Under the pieces are notes generated by a model. That model was given only the letters and a program-made list of their open reading frames with translations. It was not told the origin of the DNA and searched no databases. Positions 22,601 to 34,600 of a DNA stretch of 64,000 nt are shown piece by piece. Within the stretch, counting starts at the first letter, position 1. The number at the start of each line of letters is the position of its first letter. A program made the position numbers and the translations under genes. This DNA is from Megalonaias nervosa (lineage: Eukaryota; Mollusca; Bivalvia; Unionida; Unionidae), in assembly GCA_016617855.1 (NCBI GenBank), contig JAECUM010003240.1:22324-86323 (forward strand), given 5' to 3'.

Positions 22601-25600
22601 GATCAATATGGAATAAATAGTTATGGTGAGAAAAAGTTTTACTACTACTTGCACCGAAATCATGGCATTATTATTTTATTATAGAACAATGCAAAAAATT
22701 GACTTTCAATGATGATGGCTGCTTCACGAACTAAGTGTTAAATTTTTTTAAATAAAAGTAATCTTGTTTGATTGTGAATTTGAATCAATAACTAGTCTGG
22801 TTCCCTGCTTAGTATGTTCCTTTAGTTGCATTCGACAAGAGTAGAGAGCAAAGCAGCGAGCATAAGGATCAGGGAACCAGACTACTCAACAACAACATAA
22901 AGCAGTGATGTAATACACAGTGTTTTTGTGTACACATGAAGGTTGTTGAAACCAGCTGGAATAATGTTAATGATCTCTCAGCAGTTGAACATCTTGAAAA
23001 TAAAGGTCATTTTTACATAAAAATGAAAATTTCATTAGAAAAATCACTTTATTGACAATTACACAATTTTGAAAAGAGTATTCCGCCACTAAACAGACCA
23101 GTTTGCTTCCTCCCCTCGCATTTTTCCTGATGTCCAGCAAGGATGGTATATCATTTCATATTGCTATGTAGGTCCCTAGTTAACTCGTGCCCTCACTTAT
23201 AGTGAGGTCTATGTTTTTGGACCCCGTTGTGCGTGAGTTATAACAGGAGAGGTGTAACTCTGACAAATTCTGGTTGTTCCAGGCACATTGAGATAATAGT
23301 ATATTGCTCGATTATGTCCTGACCCATTTTCTCAAGGGCATGATAGTCATCTTGATCATTAAAACTCAGTCCAGTAAATTAAGTCGGTGTAGTACAAAGT
23401 TCACAAAATATCCAACTAAAATTTTTACAATTCAATTGCAGTTTCAATCTTGAGCTCTGGAATGGTCATAAGTCATGTTTAACAATGCAAAATGTTCAGG
23501 TTCTATTCTAAGACACATAGTTAGGCACTCCTGATAATATCTCAAAGTCTTTGGGAAAAATCCACAGAATGTATGAAAATTACACATCATATTTTTAAGC
23601 CTTATCTTCATTAAATACTGCCTGTATTTAGAAATGTTCAGGCATTTCTTCTAATGGTGAGGGAATCTATTACCTAAATTTTAAGTTTTGGAACAGACAC
23701 CAAGTGTTGCAAGAATTTTACATAACCATACACAGATTTAAAAATTCTATTACTGTGTATAGGTTTAAAACATTAAGCAGGTTTTTACAAAACCATGTTA
23801 ATACCTGTCTCAGCTTGATACTAACTGAAATCTAATTTTCCCTTTCCCTTGCAAACAAATACTCCTGCAAAGAACAAACATTCAGCAGTTGTAACCACAG
23901 ACAAGTTAGAATTTTCCTGGTTTTAAATCATGCATCAATGCATGCGCATATTTGTTAATGAGGGCAAGCTTGGTCTAACGTAAAATGCATGCTATTAAAA
24001 AAAAAATGTTGTAAAAAGAGCATTTTCATCAAAAAGAAGCCGAATGAATGAATATGTTTTTAAAATACAGTTACTGGGAGTTTCCACCTTGTTAAATTTT
24101 GGTTTAAGATATATTGTTAAAATTTGATCTCTGTGATAGGATGGTGATCACTTTTATAGGATCACAGGCTGGTTACCCTACAATTTCCTTGGGTGAGTCA
24201 CATTTTCTAGCATTTTAAATTTTCAGATAAGACTCCATGTTCTTGTCATGAATTTATTTAATTGTCCACAGCTTTGTTCCAGATGATTTCACAAAAGTGA
24301 CAATTATTCCACTATTGAAAAGTAAAACTGATAACCTGGCAGATAAAATAGGAATGCACTGTACTACAATCATGTGAAGTCACAATATCTAATAATCAGT
24401 TTGATTTAAGACACATCACTCAACAGGCTTCTGACTATTCTTTTGCAGAAACTGTCAACTATTATTTAGCATATGGTAACCCTGAGTTTGCATGACTTTC
24501 AGATGCTAGTAAGGCATTTGGTGGGATCAATCATTGGACATGTTCTTAAAAAGTTAATGGACAATCAAATACCCAGCTATATATTTCACACCCAAATTGA
24601 CTGATGCAAACAGATGCACTATGTGCACTGGGGAAGTGCAGTATCAAATTTCTTCCATGTAAACAATGGAGTAAGGCACCCCTGTTTCACCTTTGTTACT
24701 TAACATATACCAGGGTTCATACACTTTTGGTGTGACAAAAATTAAGGACTTTTCAAGGACTTTATCCAATTTTTTTCAAGGACCCCGATGCCAAGTGCAC
24801 TTTAGGTATATTTATCATTGGCCATAAAACGGATTAGTGAGATAATTGGCTTTTTTTAGACAAGGGGTTTCCTATTATTTGTATTATTTGTGCAATGACT
24901 TGAGACTTTATAATAGAGAATAAAAAACACAAATCTTAGGAAAATAATGACACTTTATTTCTAAGAAAAACAAATGAATTCAGATCTTTATATGAAGAAC
25001 AAAAATTGTATTCTTGTTTTCGACACCAATTGAGGTTGAAAACACTTCCCAGGCATTTTGCTCCAAATGAAATGGGTAAGCTCTTGCAGAAAAATACCCA
25101 GATAGATCTTCCATTTTCTCAATGCCATATACACGTGTTTATCCTTGGTGGGTGTGAATGCAGCCTCCTGAATATTCGGTAGCAATCGGAGTTTACGGAG
25201 ATTGCCAAAGCCCACATTCTCTCTCCGACACACTTCACGAAAACACATCGGCCGACCTTGTATATAGCGATTTGCATAATTTATGCGTACCTGAAGCTGT
25301 CTGCGGCAGACAAAATCATTTTCTGGAATAACTTCAACGCATGATATGATGCATTCACACATCATCTTAAAATCATCCACATGAAAGTATGCTGTGTGTT
25401 GCCATGTCTAATTTATTATATCTGCTTTCATGTGATTCTTCATCAAAATTTTACAGGTACATTTACATGTAGATGTAAATTCATTGTGAAGAAAGCAGCC
25501 TTTCTGTTAACAGGCATACAGCCTTAATTTACGCCCAAAGTTTGGCTGCAATGCTGAAAAAGTCAATAAAATACTTCCAGCAGACTTCTGAATTTTTGAT

Positions 25601-28600
25601 TGTATGCCAATAATCAGAAGCTTGGATGTACAATAAGAACAAATTGTAACCATTTTTGTGTATATTTTCGTTATCTTGTCTTTCAAAAGTTTAAACAGCT
25701 GATTCACCATGATTTAAAGTACAAAGATGTACTGCTGCCACAGAGAATAAATCAACATAGAAGAATGATCGTTGGAAAAGATTTGCACTCTTTTTAATAC
25801 TCTCTATAATCAGGTCTGTGCGCAATTATAAATATCTGATTGGTCACGTGTTGTAAACCACCCAATAGCAAAGAGTTTTATTTTGATTACATGACGTAAT
25901 GGTATGAAAAAACTTTTGTACATTTATCGATTAATTTTATATTTTTCAAGGACCGAAGCTTATTTTCAAGTACTTTTCAAGGACTTTTAAAGGTAAAAAC
26001 AATTTTCAAGTACTTTTCAAGGATGAATCAAAATTCAAGTACTTTTCAAGTTACCTTGCGAAACCTGTATACAGATATGATTTAACTGTCAAATGGATCA
26101 ATGTATTGGGGTTACATCTGCTACTAAATGTCTTTATTTTTTTACAATTTTTGTTTTGCTGCTGATATGTCACTGATAAGTCCCTCCATCACAGGGTTAT
26201 GGAAATTATTACAGGTATGTGAAGATAATGTATCTGAAAATGATATATTCAATTCACAAAAAAATCTATATGCATGGTATTTCAGTCAAAATCTTACCAT
26301 TCCCACCTTCTGTATTTCTCAATGGTAATGTTCTTGCATATATCAACAGTTATACTTATCTGGGCCAAATTTTAAAATCTACTCTTGCTGATGATGAAGA
26401 TATAATGAGACATTACAGATTTTTGCATACCTGAACAATGTAAATTTATAAATTGTTCCTTGAATGTCAAAACTTGATCAGCTGATTATTTGAATCATAT
26501 TGCTGCACAACGTATTGTGCACCTCTATGGATGCTTGAGAAACCCCATTAATTAAATGCTTACCCCAAGATCCTTAGTACTTTCAAGACTGGACTATTGT
26601 AACTCAATTCTGTCTGGTTCGTCTCAATATCTACTTCAGAAACTTCAAAAAGTTCAAAATACAGCTGCTCGGATCATCCTTAGAATACCACGATCAGAGC
26701 ACGCCTCTCCCCTGCTCTGTACCCTACACTGGCTATCCATACGATCCAGAATTAAACACAAAATTTGTTCTCTGTGCTACGTTTCCATGACGGGCTCCAG
26801 TCCAACATACCTATCTGACCTCACCCATGTGTACACACCTGCAAGATGTTTACGCTCCTCTTCTCACACTCGTATTCTTATTATTCCCACTATGAAAATG
26901 AAATCATATGGACAACACTCTTTTGCATACCAGGGCCCAGCAACGTGGAACGAATTGCCCACTGCACTTAGACACAAAGACACAGTGATCTCATTCAAGA
27001 GCGCTTTAAAAACTCACCTATTTCAACTGCAAGAACAGACTTAAAGACCTAATAATGTATCCTTGCCTTAAATATTTACAGCATATTTTCTGTTTCTATT
27101 TTCGTGGTGTTTGTTTTTATTTTTGTAATCATATCATTACATGTTTTTTTAAGTGCTGTCAAATGTTTTAAAGCGCTTAGAGCTTCTAAAGATTAGGCGC
27201 TATACAAAGTCCTCATTATTATTATTATTATTATTACTACAGACAGTACATTAGTACCTCACACAACATGGTTTGTGTTGCTGTGTGTCAACACCCAATA
27301 CCCCTAGAACAAAACATGTGAAGTCTAAACCTGAATTAATACAGAATGACAATATCATCCTCTAAGTCTTATTTGGGGACCGGACCAAATAAAACTTCAC
27401 ATCTGACTTTACCTGAAATCCCCATCAAAAAGGTGCTAGTATTTATAAGGTAATAAAGTCAGCTAGTTGTCAATTAATAATTATTTTTTAAAAACAACAT
27501 AGTGGCAAAAAATATTGCTGTTGCATAAAGTTTTATAGTATAGATTTTGTCCAAGAAAAAATGATTTTTATAAATAATTTGAGAGGGAGTCAATTAATCA
27601 CTGAAAAATAGTACTAACACAAGCATCAAATCTGGAGCCAAGAAGGAAATTATTTCCAGTATTTATTTCTCTTTTATTGTCACAGCTTGTTATATCTCCT
27701 TGTAATGTTTTTATAAGAAATTTCACACTATATACACACCTGTCAGCAGGAGTTGGTTCACAAAGTACTAGATCTGCCCCATATGCCTCTATTGCAGACT
27801 TCTTCACATCAGAGGCATTGTTTGGTACCACTACGCAACATTTCAGGCCACACAGCTGTGCTGCCCATGCCAGGGCCTGTCCATGATTGCCACTACTGTG
27901 GGTGATCTAAAAAAGATAATTTAATGCTTTACATCTCATTCTAACTCTAATCATCACAAAACATTGTTGATAAGATATTTAATTCAACCATTTCAAACTT
28001 TGAAGATAAATTATTTTTACAAATAAATATAGTTATGACAAGATTGTGTTTTGAGAAAACACAATTTTCAGTAATCTTCACAAAAACAAAAAAGAAAAAA
28101 AGAAAGAAAAATATCACCACTTTTAGCATATTCCCATTACATGTAGCATGTATAAATGGTAAACAGTCATGACTGGAGCTGATGTAAAACTATCCATTGG
28201 GCAGTTTAAATACAGTCCTACCCGTTTATGTCGACATCCTCAGGCCCAAGGAAATATTGTCGACATAGACGGATGTCAAGATAAGTGTTGGGGGGGGGGG
28301 GTTACTGAAAAAAAGATACAAGTTAAATTCGTCAGTAAGGGGTGACCTGTCATCAGTGAGTAGCATTTACACTTTGAGGAACCAACCAATGCAAATTTTG
28401 ATTACATGAAGACAAAACCAGTGTCAAATACACTTGTATATTGACAAATTACATTTGGTTACCTTTGTGTAATAAAATCCACAATAAAATATTGCATCGG
28501 TCACATCCTGATATGAAAAACATTCACTACGATTATGCAATGTCGGCATAAGCACATGGTTGCATAGTTGTTATTTACACGCTTGGGGTACATGCACTTA

Positions 28601-31600
28601 AATTGACCTAGATTTTGGTCAGTCAATTCCCATCTTACTGAGGCTACCAAGGGGATGGGGCTATTCACCGGGAAATGAAAACCTGTCAACAAGTTGATTT
28701 AAACAGTACGTGTATTTAGTTACATAAGTCATCGTGAAAAGTACATAAAAGCGAACAAGAGATATGCGGCTGATATGATTAATGAAGGCATAACATTGTA
28801 TACATTGACACATGCTAATGAGGTATTAAAAGAAAATGATTCTTACAATACAATATTGTAACAATGTCTGCTCAATACATTTAAAAATTTTTACAGACAT
28901 CTTTGCGAGATGCCCCACCCTCAACTTCCTTAACAGCCAGATATTTAGTTTCCAGAGACTGTAAATTTAATCTGCGTTTACACTGCCGTTGGTAGCCATC
29001 GTAAATATAAATAAAGCTAAAAAGGAAACTTTCACAGCGCAATAAACTTGTTTTAATCACCGATCACTTTGGAAAATGCAAGAATCAGATCAGATTTCAT
29101 TGCTTTTATTTAAGTCGCCGCGAGAGGCCAACTTTATAGGACCAAACAAAAGCCTGTTGTTTTTTTTATCTGACCGCGACATTAAAGCCTGCCTGCAAGA
29201 TCAACTAATTGTTGAATAAAGTACAGGTCGGAACTGGCCGCTTGCCGACATAAATGATTAGGCGAGAAAATTAAAGCCTGCCGGCAAGATCAACTAATTG
29301 TTGAACAAAGTTTGGGTCGGAACTGGCAGCTGGTCGACATAAATGATAAGGCAGTAAAATTAAAGCCTGGTGGCAAGATCAACTAATTGTTGAACAAAGA
29401 ATGGGTCGGAACTGGCAGCTTGTCGACATAAATGATTAGAAAACAAAGGATTTGTTCAAGCTGGGACCAAGGGCTTCTGTTGACATGTACGTTAATTTTT
29501 TTATCTCGACGTCGACATAAGCATGACAATTTTGGTAGTAATAGTAGACCAAGGGACCGGGACTTTGCTTTTTGTCGAAATAGGTGGCTTGTCGACATAA
29601 GTGATGTCGATATAAGTGGGTAGGACTGAGCCGCAATTAAAGGCATAGATGTCATGTATAAACCACCATTTTACATATTACTTAACTGACTGACAATAGC
29701 TAGTGAGAATTGTCTGAAGGCTGCAGTGGGTGAGCCCATTGTGCTAATTGTTTGAAGGCTGCAGTGGGTGAGCCCATTGTGCTAATCTGCATAGGTATAA
29801 TCAAGAAGTTGAACAACCCATTATAGGTAATCAATGAGATCCTACATGTGTGTACAAGAACAAAAGCTATTATATATAATTTGCCTTGAATGAGAATGTT
29901 TAAGCCATATGTATGATATTTTTGACAAGTTCGTGAACAGTGGCAACATTTCTTTGAAGTTGGATTTTACTGCATATATAGAATGCAAAGCATGATCATT
30001 TCAGAATAGTGTTCAAGTATAATTCATTTTATAAGCTGATTTAGGAAGCAATTAGCCATCAGCAAAGCCCAACAAAAATAAATTTCAGAACTCCTGGTTG
30101 ACGGAGTTTTACACTAAGCATGCTAGCGAAAAAAGAGAAAAGGAGGAGGCGCGGGCTATTAATTCATTGTACATACTGCAAACAACACATCAACATAAGT
30201 CAACTTGGTTCTGACCAGGATTCACTCAAAGAATCCAGCAGAGAAATTTGAACACCAAGACCATCCAGTCTCTAGTGAGTGTAGTGATGAAGACTAATGA
30301 TGATTGCATTAATTTTAAACCCCTTTGAACCCTATTGAATTTATATTCAAACTGTAGCTGTTGCAACGTAGTGTGACAATAGTAAAAAATGGTGAAATTT
30401 TGGGCATGTGGAAAAAATTGGAGTCCAGGCTAGTGGAATTTCAGTCAGGGCCTGTGAGTTTATTTAAGTCACCAGCCTAAGGCCCGTGTCTAAAAAAAAA
30501 ATTCTTTGAGTACTGGTAGGATTTTTTTTGAGAAATGAAAATCAACAGACATGAGAGCTGACAGGTATGGCCTAGGTTCACACGTGCCTTTGCAAATTTT
30601 CCTGTGAAAAAAGGTACAAGGTTGCAGCCTGGAGGGAAACACTTGAACTAACCAAAGCTATTACACTGAAAGTATAAGTAAAAAGATAACACCTGATAGG
30701 TGTAAATTTTTACACAATGGCTCTGAGGTTATTAACAAAACTCTTTTTTATTGCCTACATTTTCTATTCAGATGTGAGAACTTCAAGGTCTAGCTTTAAC
30801 CTGTGCCATGTATAAAGATAAAGACTGATATATAACTTACCACTCCCTGAACACCTGGACTACTTTCTTTTAGACACTTAACCTGAAATTAGAGTAGAAA
30901 CAAAACCTTGGTAAAAAAAGGTCAACTTTATAATGAAATAAATAACAAAATTTACACAGGCTAAAAAGACAAGTTTTATCCCTGACAAATACCAATTTCT
31001 TTATTTTAACTAAATAACTTTCATAAAATAAGAACTTTCAGCACAGAACTACCTCTATCGCCTTAAAGGACCAGCCTAGCTCAAGTTACCGAGTGCTAGC
31101 TCAAAGCTTGTGAGAACTCATGAATTCATGCCCTTGAAATGCCTGGTCATTTTGGCACCCTTGAGCAAGATACAGTGTACATGAGTCTTAGTTCAATTTA
31201 AATTCTTATCAGCAACATCTAGACGGTATGTTATGTAATCTCACTGTACATGAACAAAGAACAACGTATGTAGAAAACCACATTTTGACCATTTACCTTT
31301 CACTAAATTCCCAGTTCAACACATTTTGGTATAATATACCCTATAAAACTGGCCATTGTTTCATCAATGGTGTCTTACATTATGCTCCCTAAAGTCCTGG
31401 TTTTCTGCCATACATACCAATTTGAAATGCAGTCTTCCCCCATCTCCCTTTGAGCTGCAAATCTGATTAAATTGAGTTCAATAAGTAGCAATGACAGGAA
31501 GCAATCACTGTTTGTTCCACCCATCTTAGTGTACAGCTTTCATGCTGCTTTAAGTCATCTGAAAAATATTACTGCTGACTGCTAATGGTAACTCTCCCTA

Positions 31601-34600
31601 ACATGCATAATTTAATGCTTCAGGCCAAGCAAACAAAAAAACTGTTTCCTGTAACTTTAGTGACTTGCTAAAATCCCACCAACTCCATTTTTTTCTGACA
31701 TCGTATTTGTGTGAGAATGTCATTTCCAGAAATTTTCACATCTGGTGTTTTAGTCATTTAAGTATTTAGCATGACCACACAAAATACTTTATAGTTTTTA
31801 AGTTTGACAGTTACAAGTAATTGAGAATATACAAACTCATCATAAACAAATCATATTTCATGAGCTTTTTACTCCAGAAAATGTGAACTTTCAAATTTCT
31901 AGAACCTTTAAATGAAAATAACTAATGTAATATATGCTTTTAGTGGCAAAACAGCTGCAATGGTACAGTGTACATACATGTTCTTTCTTTTATCCCTGAA
32001 TTTTTTGTTCACCCTGTTCACACAACTTTCTTCCTATAATACCGTATTTACCAACTATGTTGGGAGACCATAAGCTGGGAGCCATGTTGGCTCAGCGGTC
32101 AGCATGCTGAACTTATGACCAGAAGGGTGCAGGTTCAAATCCTACAATCGGTCAAACATGGGTCAGCTACCATGGTGTGTTCTTGGTCAAGACAATTTCC
32201 TCCAATTTGCCCCTGCACTAAATAACCTACTTTGGTTGCTGTGCCATAAAACCCTTAACCAAAAATCATACCATAAATTAATTGCTAAAGTAATTTTTTG
32301 TACACTGTATATTCTGGGACAAATCTTTGTTTTTGACCCTTAGATTTTGGGTGACCTTTTCAATCACAATATCAATGCTTAGCTGGTAAATTGATTAATA
32401 ACAGCATCAACTGTAGGATTTAAAAATGCAATTATTCAAAACCTGCAGGTCCAAAAATGCACTCAAACTAAAATTATATTCAAAAATAATAAAATTAAAA
32501 AAACTGGTCAGTGTTTCCCACACCTTTCTTCTTAACTGTAAACTTCTGATGAAATAAAATTTTATAAATCTAGGTGCTATATTGGAAGCTCTAGATGTTT
32601 CCAGTATGTACAAAATACTTTAAATTCAAATACATGTAGTTTTATGTTATCATACCACTTTTCCCCATCATGAAATGCATATAGACTAAGGTATGCACTG
32701 TGTTTATTACAGTATTCATAACACATTACTAGTATATACATTTGGATTTTAATAATTTAAAATATTAAACATTTCTTGCTGACAAGCGCAGTGTCCATCA
32801 ATGTTGTTTACCCTAGGTTGTTTAGTATACTGTTTTCATTTTCGTGCAAGTCCAAACAACTCTTATTTGTATTATATTTTGTGTTTTGCTGTACACTGCA
32901 TTTGATGCAATAAAAATTCTGATTTGATTTGTATTTGCCTTTTTGTAAGTCAGGTCTAATTCCCAAGTAATATTTCCTTAGCTACCTTCCACCAAAAAGC
33001 CATAGCTTATAATGACAGCACAAGCTTGTTTTTCCAATCCCTTGATCAAGCTGTGAATTTGATATTTGCTCTGTGCCAAATAGTCCTATATTCAGTTAAC
33101 AATTCATCTGAACTTCCTGCAATCATGCTGCACAAATGAAACATATTCAGCTGGGGTATATACTTCAACAAATTTCACAGACTGTATGCTCAAAGTATCA
33201 TTTACAGATCCCCAACTATTCCATTGTTTCAATTTATTTTCAAAATTCCTGTTAATACCACTAGAAAGAAAGTAAGATTGGCTTTGCAAGGTCAGCTTAC
33301 TGTGTATTAAAAAAATCAGGATTCTTAAAAGAATCCAAAGTCGGCTTCTGGGTTTGGCTTCATTTGTTAATAAAATAAGTCTTGTACTTGACATCCCAAG
33401 TTGAAACAATGGGTTTATTTCTCTCAAGCAGTTGTATTTATTTACTACCCAGACTTCTATTATTTGTCACCTTGTTATCATAATTGATACAACAGGCATT
33501 AATGTCTGCAGGGTACAACAGCATACACAACACTGTCTTTCAAAAACTTTTGTAACCTGTGCTAGCAAAAAGTCATTTGCACTTATAGCGAATTCACTTA
33601 ATAACAATTTTATTTTGCAAAATATGGTTTAATTATTAATGTAAATATAATATACTATCTGGATATAATAAACTTTTTTATTTTGCACTTTACACTGTGT
33701 TACACATAAACTGCTGGTGCCTTGAAGCAACCATTTTCTCTCTCCCTCCTCTTTATCATTTTGCTGGATTCAATTTTTGATAACAAGTTTAAACCTTTGA
33801 CAAGAACCAAACACTAATTAGTTTATACATCTTCATGTCAATTAACAATATGTCACTGTTTTCATTAAACACAAGTGATAAACACTATGAATGCATGGGC
33901 TTCATTATAGGACTTTGCAACTGTGGAGAGTGGATACATATATTTGCAAAATAAATTGCTTATGGAGAACAAAAAATAAAAATAGTACAAGGTTAGTTTC
34001 TTTCAGTGTGTTATCAAATAAGCATTCTATTTGCCTACTTTATTATAACATACTGGGGTGGGGGTAGCAAATTCAAGACAATCGGATTCATGACCATAAG
34101 TTTAAGCATAAGTTATAGGACAGGGGGAAAAATCATTTATTTTATCTTGTCCAAAGATGTACAGCAAATGTGGTATTTACCTACCTCCACCTCAACAGTT
34201 TGCAAACCCATACCAATCTTAAAAATGAAAAGCATCCAGGATATAAAAAGTACAAAACTTTGCTATTTCATTCATCAATTTATATTATAATTTGTAACCT
34301 AACTGTTGCCAGATGGTGCCTAACATTGTTCTTTGTATTTCAAACCAGCTGGAAGCTGTCAATATAAACCAGAAGGACTTTTCATTATACTTTTCTGGTT
34401 CTTAGAACAGTCCGTTTTCAGTATACAGCCTACAGCCAATATTTGCAACGTGTAGCTTTAACATTTCTAAAAACATGAATAAAATAAAAAGCTGCAACTC
34501 TTACATGCATATTATCATGCAAAGGGATGTAACTCCCAAAGTTATGGAAATTTTGGGAAATATTAAGAGCTTATCAAAGATGATGAAATACATATGTTGT

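Larger units (their letters stand above)
24270..26440 (+). pseudogene. Non-LTR retrotransposon reverse transcriptase, split by a transposon
   Basis: The left part (24270-24710) has a VPDDFTKVTIIPLLKSK-like start, then FLDASKAF (the first catalytic Asp region) and NNGVR-like sequence. The right part (26068-26440) has AADMSLISPSITGLWKLLQV where YADD is expected, then a CEDN block, and ends SYTYLGQILKSTLADDEDIM. Joining across the insertion restores the reading 'LNIY..DL' typical before the catalytic box. The copy has several frameshifts and a mutated catalytic motif, so it is long dead. It lies in SRR intron 3. Confidence 0.7.

Noticed and set aside
32076..32150. Functional tRNA gene
   Set aside because: The A and B boxes are good, but the acceptor and other stems do not pair and the sequence continues into a SINE body.
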